64,000 bases of DNA from positions 5,146,001 to 5,210,000 of the forward strand of contig JACGCM010000715.1 of NCBI GenBank assembly GCA_014058105.1, written 5' to 3'. Shown piece by piece: positions 1 to 11,165 of the stretch. Within the stretch, counting starts at the first letter, position 1. The number at the start of each line of letters is the position of its first letter. The notes below the pieces were generated by a model that worked only from the letters and a program-made list of their open reading frames with translations, was not told where the DNA came from and ran no database searches. Made by a program: the position numbers and the translations under genes. The stretch comes from Kingdonia uniflora. Its lineage: Eukaryota; Streptophyta; Magnoliopsida; Ranunculales; Circaeasteraceae.

Positions 1-221
1 ACCTTGCTATATATCAAGTTAATAAAGTACTCCTTCCTTTGGAAATATTCGGGGATCCTGCCCCTGCAAATGCACCCAAACCGCAAAAGGGGTCTTCTAC
101 TCGATCTTCTGCTGATAGCCCTTCAGATGATTCATCTGATGATACTTCTAGTGCCACTGGGTTGATAAAGCAGGCAGCATCGTTTGTTGTTCTGGCTGCA
201 ATTGGTATTTTTTATTTGTAA
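1..221 (+). CDS. Fasciclin-like arabinogalactan protein, C-terminal end (5' truncated by window)
   Basis: The open frame enters at base 3 and stops with TAA at 219-221, giving about 72 residues. It begins with the closing strand of a fasciclin domain (AIYQVNKVLLPLEIFG), a signature of plant fasciclin-like arabinogalactan proteins. A Pro/Ala/Ser-rich stretch with PAPA and SSADSPSDDSSD follows, then a hydrophobic tail (ASFVVLAAIGIFYL). That layout is the usual AGP-like region plus GPI-anchor signal, so the mature protein would be a cell-surface or wall glycoprotein. These proteins act in cell adhesion and secondary-wall formation; that role is known for the family, not shown here. The start codon, signal peptide and most of the fasciclin domain lie before base 1. 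The subgroup cannot be decided from this piece. Confidence 0.85.
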   Translation, partial: LAIYQVNKVLLPLEIFGDPAPANAPKPQKGSSTRSSADSPSDDSSDDTSSATGLIKQAASFVVLAAIGIFYL

Positions 222-1755
222 TCCATCAGATCGACCTGTTTGATGAATCATTTTGATTTTGAGTTTTTATTTGATGTATTTGTCTTTTATTTTTCACAAT
301 CCAAAATTTGTATGCTAGATGGACTATTGATGTGAGTTATAATTATTTCAGTATTTTTTCTTTGATATGGATTTTGATACCTTCCTTGCTCTGTCAAAAC
401 GAAGAATAAATATATGCTGTAGTTTCAGAGATTCAACTTTACCATTTGTTAGGTTATTAATCTTAAGTCTGCGACACCAGAAGACATTCAAAGCATAAAA
501 TTACAGAGTATCTACAATCGTCCAAGCATGTAATCTGACTGTTACTACTAGAGACCTAAATATCCCCCATTGCTTTATCCTGCACTTGCTGGATTCCCCA
601 GCAAACTGCATCTACTTCTACTTTCACTTCCACTGAGTACGAATGTAGAAGGCTCTACTAGTACTATTTGTGAACCTAAAGTCTTAATAGAAAATAACTA
701 TAAACTTATATAGTATTGACATTAAAAAATTATTGTACATAAAAAAATCTACTTATTATGATATTATATGCAATTGATAAGTTTCAATATGAACTTCAAT
801 TTCCTTGTTTCAATGTTTACGTAATTTTCTACTGTGTGCAACACCTGCACTAGTAAAAACGATAGCATATCGATCTGGTAGATCTAAGAGAATAAGATAC
901 CTATTAAGAATCTCATTGTAATAAAAACTGGTGAATTTGAAATTCAATAGAATGTCATGTACGATGCATATAAATCTTCAAAAAGGACGAGATAATCAAG
1001 AAGAGTTCCTTGAGAAAAGGATAAAAACCGCAATGGATCTAGGGAAGAGGCAGCACACATGCAACAACAGCTTATATATGACATATTAGAAGGTGTTACG
1101 GGGCATGAGATTGGGATCAGAGATTCAGTCGAATTGGAGCAGTACACGAACAAGTTTAAGAAGATAATTCAAGATAAGATTTATGGTGACTTCACCTTCT
1201 AATCCCCAATACTACATATGTAATTCGGATTATCTAGGAGAGATTAAGATGGTGAATTCACCTTCTGTATGAAAGCATCTCTCATCTAAAGGTTTGCCTT
1301 TCACGCCTGCAAAATAATAGTGGCCGGGGGAGGTTAAAATCCAATTAGGGTTCAGTACCAATTAAAAATTTTCACCAAGATGTTTCATGTGCTTTGCGAA
1401 AGAAAAATTTGAAGCTTCTAAAATGCTTCTTTGTTGAATAGCACTACAAAATAAATACAAATTCAATGGCTAAAAAGCTTCCTCAATTAAATGTTAATGG
1501 CCATAACAACAAAAGGGCCATCATGTATGTGAAAATTTCATTGAAAATTGATACTGATACTGATACTGAAGACATCCCGCAAACAAAACTCGATTATGAA
1601 AGCCTTGTTAGGAGTAACAAGCTTTTTATTTTCGAGTGGCCTCAGTATCTGCCGCCTAATTTCTGTTAGTCGCCGAGACAAAGCAATGAATTGTGTTTCT
1701 TCATCTTCGACTCAATTTCTATAATGTATTGAGTAAAACTGGACTCTACCCTTAA
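222..1755. other. Intergenic region between two convergent genes
   Basis: AT-rich DNA that should hold the 3' UTRs of the fasciclin-like gene (left) and of the P58IPK-type gene (right, opposite strand). I see no LTR, MITE end or RNA gene. Two short open stretches on the + strand look faintly protein-like (1014-1202 and 1466-1669). Neither matches a family I know and neither has convincing splice context. Confidence 0.6.
1014..1202 (+). other. Coding-like open stretch, unrecognised
   Basis: An open frame of 62 codons between TGA at 1011 and TAA at 1200-1202. It contains strings such as AAHMQQQLIYDILEG and VELEQYTNKFKKIIQD, which have an amphipathic, helix-forming composition unlike random AT-rich DNA. 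There is no good start codon and I do not recognise the family. It may be a leftover exon or chance. Confidence 0.2.
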
Positions 1756-4700
1756 CTATCCAAAATGGAATCCACCAGGTCCACCGAATCCTCCTCCAGG
1801 AAAGCCTCCTTCAAAGTGAAAAGTATATTGCTGTCCCCCACCACCACCACCAAAACCGCCTCCTCCAAAAGGACCACCACCACCAATACCCATTTCTTCC
1901 ATGTCTTCCCCTCTGTCATATCTTGCACGCTTTTCATCATCCCCAAGTACCTGTACACCATACCACCAAGAGTCAGAGATGACAAATAGGTGGATTTCTT
2001 TCAGTGAAGACTAGAAGAATCACAAATAATATATAAAAAGGTCACTCGGAAAAGTGAACTCCGTAATGAGATTCATACTATCGAGAATAAAAAAGTAAAT
2101 GAGAAAAATAAAACTAAGAACTGATTTATTTAGGAGTGCAAGAGTCGAGGACTTTTCACGAAGTGAAAACCCATATGAGATTTCCAACATAGAGAGTTAA
2201 CAATTCTTAAACAAACAGATACGACCTGTGCAGCAGAAAAAGAAGAAAACCAAGTCTAACGGTTGAAGTATACCTCATATGCAGCGGCAATTTCTCGAAA
2301 TTTGTTCTCTGCTTCCTCACTGTTATCAACATTCTTATCGGGGTGCCACTGTAAAGCAAGCTTCTTGTAGGCACGCTTAATCTCTTGTATACTTGCAGTT
2401 TTTGATATGGCCAGAATCTTGTACCAGTCCTTGCGCTTGCTCATCTTCAAAGCTTTTTCAGCCTTCATTAGAGTTTCTCGAACACTCATATCCTGCACTT
2501 TTAGTAATAGTTAGTATGAACACCTTGAAAGTTGAAACAATAGGACAACTCAGGTTCTAAAAGACAATATTAAAAGCTAACTAATGGCAAACCTGTGGTG
2601 ATTTTTGCGCTGCTTCTTTTAAGTCTTCTACAGCTCCCTCCCAATCTTCTATCAAAAGCTTGGCTTCACCCCTCTGAAAAACATCACAGATTAAAAAATC
2701 TGCTAAAAATCTTTAGCTGCAATACATACAGAAAAAGAAGTATACAAGAGGTGGTCTAAATTTTCATGACATATCAATTATTAGTTATTAATGGTTCAGA
2801 TGATAAACATGTGTAACTAGAAACTAGAACACACCTGAACTAAAGCTTCGAGAAGCTCCCCATCAATATTAAGTGCTTCATTGCAACTACTCAAAGCATC
2901 TTTTCCCCTACCAAGCTTCACTAAAACCTTACACAAACCAAGATGAAGATGTACATTGTGTGCAATATGACTGGGGTCAATAGCGAGAGCTTCTTTAAAT
3001 TCTTCCACTGCCAAACGGAACTTGCTCTTATTTGCATTATCTTCTGCCTGCAAGTGGCGTAAATATGATACTAAATAAATATTGTTAAATAGAACTACAA
3101 TGAAGAAAATAAAGAAGTAGCCGCACATTAGCATATAGATCTAGAAATGTATCAAATGAATATACTTACACTTTTACTCTTCTTTAGTAACTTTTTCAAT
3201 CCAAAATATGCTTTCTTCAGTTCACTATGTTCCGGATCAAGCCGGAGACCTTTCTGAAAATGCCTGTAATTAAATAACAAACCTTTTAAATCAATATATA
3301 ATTAAGTGATCCAATAAATTTAGTGACCCATAATAAAGAGCTGTCACAACAGACCTCAAAGAAACATCATGGTCGGCCAGATAATAATAGCCACGTCCCC
3401 GCAGCAGAAGTGCTTCAAGGTTATTCTCATCTTCTTTGAGCATATATCCAGTGTCAGCAATGGCACCTGAGTAGTCTTGCAATGCCAACAACAGCTTCGC
3501 TTTAAGAAGTTTCGCCTGCAACAAGCAAACATTAGAAAAGAAAAAGGATGTAGACCCATAACTCTCTTTATCATACACAATAAATAACTGAAGAAAAAAA
3601 TTCTATCAAACTCTATTGACGAGTACAAAGAACTTGTTAATATTTGCAAAGATTTATTTCCCACTAAACTTTAAATTAGAAACTGAATTTATGATGCATA
3701 TAAATTCGAATTATAATATATAGAAAACTACTTCAGGTTCCTTTGAGCATATATTTAGAAAAGAGATCTAAGGTTTATTGAAGAATTTAACCATTAATAT
3801 AGAAGAGCTAGGATACCTTTAAGCACGCAGGACAAAAAACTAGGACAACTTTGTCGATATACTCCAAAGCTTTTGCAAATTCGTCTGAATCAAAAAGATT
3901 GAATGCTGTATCTATAGCACTTTGAGCCTGCTGCAACTGAGATAGTTCTTTTTCCGCGGCAGAAGCTCCAGGTTTCATCTCCAGAAATTTTTTGTAGCTT
4001 TTCGCAGATTCTTCAAATCTACATCAGCCAAAATCGCCTGAATCATAAGTTTCCAATCAGAAAATCTTAAAAGCAGTCATCTTGTCAAACTAACTATGGC
4101 AGTGAAAACTTTACTGGGTTTCTTGGTGGGGAGTAGGAGAGGACCATAATTGTGTTTGAGATTGCAAGATTCTATTATTCAACACAAAGATAAAACCAGA
4201 GATTAACACATAAATTTGAGACGTTTCAACAAAGGGTTTCGACTTTCGCTTCAACACAGAGTTGAGATTAAACAAAACTCTTTCGTGAGTTCCAGAGGTT
4301 CAACTGTAAATTCCAGGGATCTTATTTTCCGTGAAATGAGGATGGGAATAACCAAGTAACAACTAAGTAATAAATCTCCTCTATCGGGAAATGAGAAGGT
4401 ATTTTTTTATTATATGTTTTTGAAGTAGTAGACTCTGTAACAACCCTTCCCCACTTCCCCTCAAGTTTGACTATGTTTATCATTAATGAACCTTCGAGGT
4501 GTTAAACAGATACAGGAGAAAATTGATACAATCTGTGATGAAGAGCCCCTTGTTTTCACAAAATAAATCTTGCTTGGCATCATTGCCATGTCTGGGGTTG
4601 AGAATGAAAAGATTTTTAGTACAATTGGGGTTGGATAAAAGTATGAACTTTATCCGGAATTTCCTTGAATTTTTGGATTAATTGAACAGAAAATAGTAAG

Positions 4701-7700
4701 ATTATTGCATCTGTTTCAGATGATGTTTTCTGGGAATTCACAAGTTCTACAAATTTTTCAATGATGTTTGATAGTAACTTGACAAGATTAGGCGGTTCCT
4801 TAATGACACAAGAGGAGAAAGATTTAGTGTTGGTGTTTACTTGTTTTGTGGTGCTTTCTCCTTGATCTTGCAAACAAGCCATACGGTAAGCGTGGGTGTT
4901 TGGAAGATGCATAGCATCATAGGAGTTGTATGATGAGGTGTAAGAGGTATTTTCGCGTATTCCCAACACTGTGGAAATACGTATTCAGTAAGGCATTGTG
5001 ATTGTTTTGTTATATGAATAAGTTGGGGATCATAGCTATAGAAATTGCTTTTGTAAGAGTTTTTTTGGTGTAGTCTAGTTGTACCTCTTACTAGATAGAT
5101 TCATGGGGTAAGAGGCACAGAACCTCTTCAATGACATGCCTCTGCGTAATGTGGTTTATTGAATCCAATGTTATCGGGATACATACACTCCCTTCAATGA
5201 GAGAAGCATTGAATTTTGTTCATTGGATGTGTGGAACAACAAAAGAATTGACTACGTCACTCTCAGTTTGATTCTTCATGTTTGTGCACACTTATCAGAT
5301 GTTGTCTTGGGGAAACAAGTTCATGGGTTTGTCTAAGGACATGGAAATCTTCTTATTGACATATATATAAGTGTGGGAACTTTAAAAGTTATAGGAATTT
5401 GCTATTTCATATGGATTATCTTGGCAGGAACAAAGTTTCATGGAATGTTCTAATCACGAGCTTTCCTTGTCATGGGTTGAGTGAAAAAGTAATGACGATA
5501 TTGGAAGAAGTGAAATGGGATACAATGCCTAGTGAAGTGAGTTCACTTTCAGCACCATTCTCGTAGCTTTGCAAGCATTTTCTATGAGTAGTGAAGTACT
5601 TTGTAGTTAATTTCTAGGTATTTTCATTAGTCGCTGTGATTTAGTTTTCAAATTTATTCAACCACTTGGTCTGCTTTGAGTTGTTCTTTCAACATGAACT
5701 AAAAAAACTAAAATTAGATATTGCTGGAAATGTTGGAAGGAGACTAGTATTTTACGAGGATGATCTCAATAGCGAGAAGATTACATCCAAAGGAAAAAAC
5801 TTCCTTCAATAGTCTTTAGGCGGTATCTATAAAATGTTGCAACTTTTCGGTCATGTAAAAGTGTGTCTAGGAATCCTACCTCTTCAAGAAACATTATACG
5901 GTATTGTTAAGGAAAACTCTACTAAAAAGAGTATGGATGTTGTGAGAGTGCAACAAAGTGTACTTCATTGCTTGTAAGATTTAAATGCTCCTCATGCACG
6001 ACGATATCAACTAAGAAAAATGCGATGCCTTCAATTTTCAGAGTAATCAAACATAAATGACATTAAATAATGTTACTTTTCTACTTGTTTGATAACCATT
6101 AGTTATAAATAAATTATGCTCTGATGAAATTAACATACATAACTGGAATATAAGCTATTGTCCCATAATTTTAAATAAACGACCCTTTTACTCTTTTAGT
6201 ACGACCTTCCCTTTAAAATAGATAAATTTTGTTGATGAACAAGATACAAAGTGGACTTGGTGGGTGCGAGAAATTAAGTCTTCAGAAACAATGTTCTTTG
6301 TGCAGATATTACTAAATGCAATTGCAGTTGTAAATCTTGGCCAAGGGTTGGACGCTATATCATTCAACTAAATACAAGGCTAAATTTCAGATATATTTTT
6401 CTGTTCTTCTTTTATGAATTTATATTATGAATATATCTTGGGAAAAATCAATAGAACCACTCATACGAAAGCAGTATTTTCCTGAAGGGATGAGCAAAGC
6501 AATTATATATGCTAAAATTCTCGTCTGGAAAGCATATGACTGATAAGAGTGTTTTAACTCGGATTTTGCTACAGCATAGTTTTCTGTTAGTAGCATTTGT
6601 ATTTCCTTCTGCTTTTCCAATACCTAGAAATTGACATTTGAAGGAAATGGATATTAACCTGCATAATAGTCGAAGAATGGATGCACGGTGCATGTATGCT
6701 TCTGAAAGAGTTGGATCTGCCTCTAGAGCAGCATTAAGATCGTCAAGTGCCTCGCCATAATGTTTTACCTGTACACTTTCTGAAACTCTCTTAAATAAGT
6801 CAGCAGCACTAACAGGTTTACCATCTGCAAATTCAACAAAAATAAGATTCTAGAACGTCAGAACAAATAACTAAATATATCAAAGAAGTTTGTTTTCTCT
6901 TCTCAATAGAGACTGAAATAATTGATAACTACAACTAATGAGCTCATTAAATGTCTCACAAAACTTGAGAGACTTGTCTGATAATAAACCCAAATCTAAA
7001 CTTTCATATTCGGAATAAAATCCAGAAAAAACCTACAACAAACCGACTACTCAAAAAGAAAAGAATCTAGAACTGTGGTACATGGGATATTTAGCTATTA
7101 GCCATAAACTGTGTCATTACATTGGGACCATGGACTTGGTACAGGGAAGTCCTCTTGCAACTGTTTTGGCATTGGAACGCTCGTAGTGCTTGCTAGAATG
7201 CTCACTTCCTAAACAATGAGCAGTTACTCCTAGCATATATTAAACCACTAGACTAGATATAGGCAAGGGGGAGCTTCTTCCTACTACTCCAGGATTTCCT
7301 ACAATTTCCTTTATCAGTATATGCTCCTTAATCCCCATCAAATTTGTAAGAGCACCTCCAACAAAAGAGTATGTTGTTAAGGTTTTCCCATACTTTGGCA
7401 AAAAAACCTTTCAACAGGAGTATGGGGTTACTCACCCCCATACCCCTCCAAAGTATGTGAAACCTAAACTTGGGGAGGAGTATGCGCATACCGCCTGGGT
7501 GCTGAATCGTTGAGCACCCAATACTTTTTTTAATACAGTTGGCATCTCTCTCCCATCACAACTTCTCTCTCCTGCCTAGGCGTTGAACAGTTGAGCGCGT
7601 GGAACTTTTTTTAAATACACGTGGCATCTCTCTCTCTCCCATCACAAGTTCTCTCTTAAAACCGTAATTCTCTGTTGGATGAAAACATTATGCGATTCTA

Positions 7701-10278
7701 AAATACCGGTATAGTAAACCGGAATCACATACTCTTTTGTTAGAGGTGCTCTAAGTAAATTGTTAACTTCTTCGTTCAACTACCGTAAAACCTCTATATA
7801 TTACTTCTGCAAGGACCACCCTTACAATCTAAATGCAAAGAGGTTATTAATATAAAAAATTATTACGTAATACGTATCCTTTAGTGTGAAGTTGGTAACA
7901 TAGAGAGTAGGGATGGCAATTTGACCCGCCTCGCCCAACCCCGAACGGGGTAGATTTGGGATTTAGGTTTTTGGTTTGCCCTAGTTTTTTTTATTTTTTT
8001 GTGTGGTAAAGAACAACTTTAATGATTAAATGGGGCAGGGATGGGATTTAAGTTTCTAATGTGGAGCGGATTTGGGATCCTCGTTTAACTTAAGTGGGTT
8101 TTGGGGCGGGGATGGGAGCAAGGAACTTAAGTGGGGATGGGGATGGTATTTACTCCCCCGCCCCAAATCTGCCCCATTGCCATCCCTAACATAGAGAGGT
8201 TATTATCTTATGGGGTACAAATATGTATAAGTTTTACTATATTTGCTAAAGAATGTGGGGAATCCAAAACTACAATTAATTTTTCAGTATATTGTATGAG
8301 CTAACTTCTTCATCTTACAACTATTCAGTAAATATATCGCTAACTTCTTTGTCTTACAACTACCATTAAGGCCATGTTTGTTTGTTTTTTTAAGTGTGAA
8401 CTACGTTTGAAGTGAACTACATATGAAGTTTGCAAAAAATGTGGTGTGTTTGGCAGATCAAGTCAACTTCTTACTTTAAATGTACTTCACACCATCCTGT
8501 CGTGTTTGGCAGACTAACTTCCCACACACCAAAATTAGAAACAAACCATTAAAAGCACCATGAATATTGGGTAAATGACCAAAATAAAAAGGCTACATCA
8601 TCCAATTCATGAGAATATCATCCAAAATAAAATGATATAAAGAGATATATGACATAAATATCATCTAAAACATAAAATAAACAACTAGAGAGAGAGAAAA
8701 AAAAAGAGTGGTAGGAGAGAGAGAGGTGGGAGGGAGAGTTATAGAGAGGTGAGAGAGGGATAGATATATAGAAAGAGAGGGAGAGACGAGTGAAAGAAAG
8801 ATAGAGAGAGGAGTAAAAGATGGAGAAATGAGAGAGAGATACATATAGAGATAGATGAGAGAGATAGAGGTGAGAGAGAGATACATATAGAGATAGATGA
8901 GAGAGATAGTGGTGAGAGAGAGATAAAGAGGAGTGAAAGAGAGAGGAGAAAAAAAAAGAGAAGTGAAAGAGAGGAGAAAAAAAAGGAGAGAAAAAGAAGA
9001 GAGAAAGAGAAAGAGAAAGAGAAAGAGAGGGGAAAAAGAGCTAGACGATATGTTGGGTAAAGGAAGAGATATGTTGAAATGTGCCAAATGATACGTTGAG
9101 ATAGCCAAAGAAGTTAAACCAAATGTCAAAAGAGGGCGGGTACCACGACGGCGTGAGAACCTTTAAAGTCAATTCACACCAAAACAAGGAACTTTGCTTC
9201 GCGGGGGGGGGGGGGGGGGGGGGGGGTCAAAGTTTAAAGTGTGAAGATTGCCTCTAAATTTCACATTTTTGAAAATCTCAGTAATTTTTCTACTAATAGA
9301 TTGATGGTAGCCAAACACACCAAAACTGGGAAGTTTAAAGTGTGGAGATTGCCTCTAAATTTCACATTTTTGAAAATCTCAGTAATTCTTCTACTAATAG
9401 ATTGATGGTGTAGCCAAACACACCAAAACTGGGAAGTTTAAAGTGTGGAGATTGCCTCTAAATTTCACATTTTTGAAAATCTCAGTAATTCTTCTACTAA
9501 TAGATTGATGGTAGCCAAACACACCAAAACTGGGAAGTTCACTTCTCTTCTCACCACTTCATAGGGTTGACCGAAAAACAAACATGGCCTAAGTATCCCC
9601 ATCTGTTCACAAATATGTGCATCCACCTTAATTCTCCCAGGCACCTTTCCTTGAATTACCACAATGCTTTTATTGGGTCTTCTCTTCTACGAATATGCCA
9701 CATTTCGCTCTCGTGAACCAATCCCCCCTTCCTTTTATAGTGTTAGAATAGAACTAGGTAGTATCGTGATACTGCATTGCTTTTCTAAAAACTAAAATCC
9801 AACAATCCCTCCTTTTACATATGTTAGAATGAACATATTGTTCACCTAAAATTAGCAGTAATTAAGTAAAAAAAAACTAAAATCCAACAATCCCTCCTTT
9901 TACATATGTTAGAATGAACATATTGTTTACCTAAAATTAGCAGTAACTAAATAAAAAAATTGGGAACACAATGTTTGGGTTTGCTTCTTTCATCAATCCC
10001 AAATACTAAACATTGGGTTTCAAGCAAAAGTTAAAATACAGATAGAGATCGCAATGTCAAATTGTTATAATAGTGAGGAAACTAATTGGGATCAAAACAT
10101 ATAAACTAAACAATTTTAGTTTTTTTTTTTTTTTGATACCCATTGATCAAAAGATGATGTAATCTAATTAGAAAAAAAAAATAATAATAATAATACCAGA
10201 TTGTTGTTGTTGAAGAAGGAAGAATTGGGAGAAGATGAAGATTGGGAAAACGAGTCCTCTCCAATCCCAGATTTCCAT
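1756..10278 (-). CDS. P58IPK: DnaJ/TPR co-chaperone of the ER, P58IPK (DNAJC3) homologue, 9 exons, 470 aa
   Basis: Exons in transcript order: 10278-10197, 6824-6659, 4018-3817, 3515-3355, 3263-3170, 3047-2835, 2673-2593, 2492-2274, 1950-1756. All junctions are GT-AG and keep phase. The ATG opens a hydrophobic signal-like N-terminus (residues 1-27, with [15 protein letters not shown]). TPR helices fill about residues 30-345 (for example [16 protein letters not shown] and [16 protein letters not shown]). A J domain spans about 355-420, with HPD at 383-385 in [10 protein letters not shown] and the ending [17 protein letters not shown] across the last junction. A Gly/Phe-rich tail ends [11 protein letters not shown]. 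Length and order match the plant P58IPK family (about 480 aa). These proteins sit in the ER lumen, bind unfolded clients through the TPRs and stimulate BiP through HPD. Introns 1 (about 3.4 kb) and 2 (about 2.6 kb) are swollen by transposons and a PPR relic. An ER-stress element lies upstream. Confidence 0.95.
4860..5600 (+). pseudogene. Decayed pentatricopeptide-repeat (PPR) gene inside intron 2 of the co-chaperone gene
   Basis: Read on the + strand, opposite to the host gene, three frames together give typical plant PPR strings: [13 protein letters not shown] near 5125-5165, [15 protein letters not shown] near 5245-5290, LGKQVHGFV near 5310-5336, and [14 protein letters not shown] codons near 5510-5540. 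Stops and frameshifts interrupt the series, so it cannot encode a protein. PPR proteins bind organellar RNA. This copy is probably a retroposed or translocated relic that landed in the intron. The left boundary is uncertain; weaker matches may begin near 4830. Confidence 0.7.
7350..7751. mobile_element. Tourist-like MITE (PIF/Harbinger type), 402 bp, TSD TAA
   Basis: The element starts GAGCACCTCCAACAAAAGAG and ends with its near-perfect inverse (one mismatch in 24). TAA flanks both sides (7347-7349 and 7752-7754). A 3-bp TAA/TTA duplication with long terminal inverted repeats is the PIF/Harbinger signature. No transposase is encoded. It lies in intron 1 of the P58IPK-type gene. Confidence 0.85.
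7908..8188. mobile_element. GC-rich MITE with TAGGGATGGCAA termini and 10-bp TSD
   Basis: The ends are TAGGGATGGCAA and its exact inverse TTGCCATCCCTA. Both sides carry ACATAGAGAG (7898-7907 and 8189-8198), a perfect 10-bp target duplication. The interior is rich in GGGGCGGGG and CCCCGCCCC blocks. The duplication length fits Mutator-like elements, but the superfamily is not certain. Truncated relatives sit at 10562-10740 and 23570-23733. Confidence 0.75.
9203..9226. repeat. Poly-G run of 24
   Basis: An uninterrupted run of 24 G between the purine-rich part and the tandem repeats of the surrounding MITE. Such runs are unstable and the length may be a sequencing or assembly approximation. Confidence 0.8.
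9231..9540. repeat. Minisatellite, three copies of 101-103 bp
   Basis: Copies begin with AGTTTAAAGTGTG at 9231, about 9332 and about 9435. Each contains AATTTCACATTTTTGAAAAT and ends in CACCAAAACTGGGA. The copies are almost identical, with one 2-bp insertion in the second, so the expansion is recent and lies inside the MITE. Confidence 0.9.
9791..9960. repeat. Tandem duplication, two copies of about 85 bp
   Basis: ACTAAAATCCAACAATCCCT starts at 9791 and again at 9876. The copies differ at a few bases. It lies in intron 1 of the P58IPK-type gene. Confidence 0.85.
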
Positions 10279-10342
10279 TGTGACCCAAAGAGACAGAGAG
10301 AGCGCTTTGTGTTTTAGAGTTTCAGAGATTTGGAGAGCAACG

Positions 10343-10365
10343 TGAGAGAGAGAGAGAGAGAGAGA
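10343..10365. repeat. (GA)n microsatellite in the 5' leader region of the P58IPK-type gene
   Basis: A run of about eleven GA units 65-90 bp upstream of the ATG. On the coding strand it reads (CT)n, common in plant 5' leaders. Confidence 0.85.
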
Positions 10366-10435
10366 TTTAGATTTGGGTTTGCGTTTATATTTGTGCGTGT
10401 GTTTGGTGGAGTTAAGTGAAACCACGTTGTATTGA

Positions 10436-10454
10436 CCAATGGCTGATTTCCACG
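10436..10454. promoter_or_regulatory. ER stress-response element (ERSE), CCAAT-N9-CCACG
   Basis: CCAAT at 10436-10440, nine bases, then CCACG at 10450-10454: an exact match to the consensus bound by NF-Y plus an ER-stress bZIP factor (bZIP28 or bZIP60 in plants). It lies 158-176 bp upstream of the ATG, inverted relative to the gene, and such elements act in either orientation. A second CCACG (10422-10426) lies nine bases on the other side of the same CCAAT. P58IPK genes are known targets of the unfolded protein response. Confidence 0.75.
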
Positions 10455-10561
10455 TGGAATATTTGTAAGAAAGTGGAGGAAAAAATGAACACTTTGATTT
10501 GAAGCCAGCATAGCTTAAAATGTCACCATTCTTGTGTTAAAGCTTACAAGAAAAAATTCAG

Positions 10562-10740
10562 GACCACAATGGTACGGATTTGGGGTAGGGGAGCTAATAT
10601 CATCCCCATCTCCGCCTAGGTTCTAACCCCCCAATCCCTGCCCCGATACCCATTTAAGTTCAATGGGGATCCCCGAATCTGCCCCAGATTCGCTCCATCC
10701 CCGTCCATTTAACTAATGAAACAATAAAAAATCTTTTTTT
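10562..10740. mobile_element. Truncated copy of the GC-rich MITE
   Basis: In inverse orientation this resembles the interior of the element at 7908-8188: an AAATGGRCGGGGATGG-like block, then GGGATCCCCATT and CCCCAAATCCG. Only the internal part is kept and no intact terminus or target duplication is visible. Confidence 0.6.
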
Positions 10741-11165
10741 TATTTAAAAACACAACTTTCTCATTCTATGCAATCTCTCAATCTCGGCTCTCTCTCTCCC
10801 ACCAATGCGACGAAACCCTAACCGCCATGAACTTCTCCCTCGAAAATCAAGGTAATTTTCGTTCTATTTTTAAATTTGATGCAGTTTTAGCAACAACGAC
10901 GAAGAAGATTTAGGTTTCAAATTTCTTCGATTTCAAAGAATTTGGGGATTTGGTTGGTCGATCTTACGGTAAAGATTCAAGGTTTCAATCTCAACGTCAT
11001 TTACTGCATGTTTCAATGAAGGGCTTCAATCGATTGAGGGTTTGGGAAGGGTTTTAAGTTCACGATGGATTTAGGGTTTCAATTGAGTATTAGGTATTGA
11101 TGACAAGCTCATGAAGCGTTATAGGGTTCTAGACTTTGGTTGATTCATGGGAAATTGAAGCTTGG
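10741..11165. other. Intergenic, no supported gene
   Basis: A CT-rich stretch (10780-10800) leads to an ATG at 10805 and a possible GT donor near 10850, as in a gene 5' end. No following exon could be identified. It may be an abandoned or captured gene start. Confidence 0.35.

Larger units (their letters stand above)
8370..9589. mobile_element. PIF/Harbinger-type non-autonomous element, 1.2 kb, TSD TAA
   Basis: The termini GGCCATGTTTGTTTG and AAACAAACATGGCC are inverted repeats flanked by TAA (8367-8369 and 9590-9592). The interior holds no transposase. It contains a long impure (GA)n tract (about 8685-9040), a run of 24 G (9203-9226) and three tandem copies of a 101-103 bp unit (9231-9540). 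It lies in intron 1 of the P58IPK-type gene. Confidence 0.85.

Noticed and set aside
1752..1989. Open frames on both strands over the last exon of the P58IPK-type gene
   Set aside because: They are out-of-frame readings of the Gly-rich tail; the correct frame gives [17 protein letters not shown].
4616..4969. 117-codon open frame on the - strand in intron 2
   Set aside because: No known domain. It overlaps the left part of the + strand PPR relic and is not bounded by splice sites that fit the host gene.
8665..9129. 154-codon open frame on the - strand rich in Ser, Leu and Phe
   Set aside because: It is the translation of the impure (GA)n tract inside a MITE and has no domain.
9231..9540. Regular repeats that could suggest a CRISPR-like array
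   Set aside because: Units are directly adjacent 101-bp tandem copies without spacers, in a plant MITE.
10168..10425. Longer N-terminus for the P58IPK-type protein starting upstream in the same frame
   Set aside because: The extra residues translate the (GA)n leader (Ser-Leu repeats). The ATG at 10278 gives a normal signal-like start.
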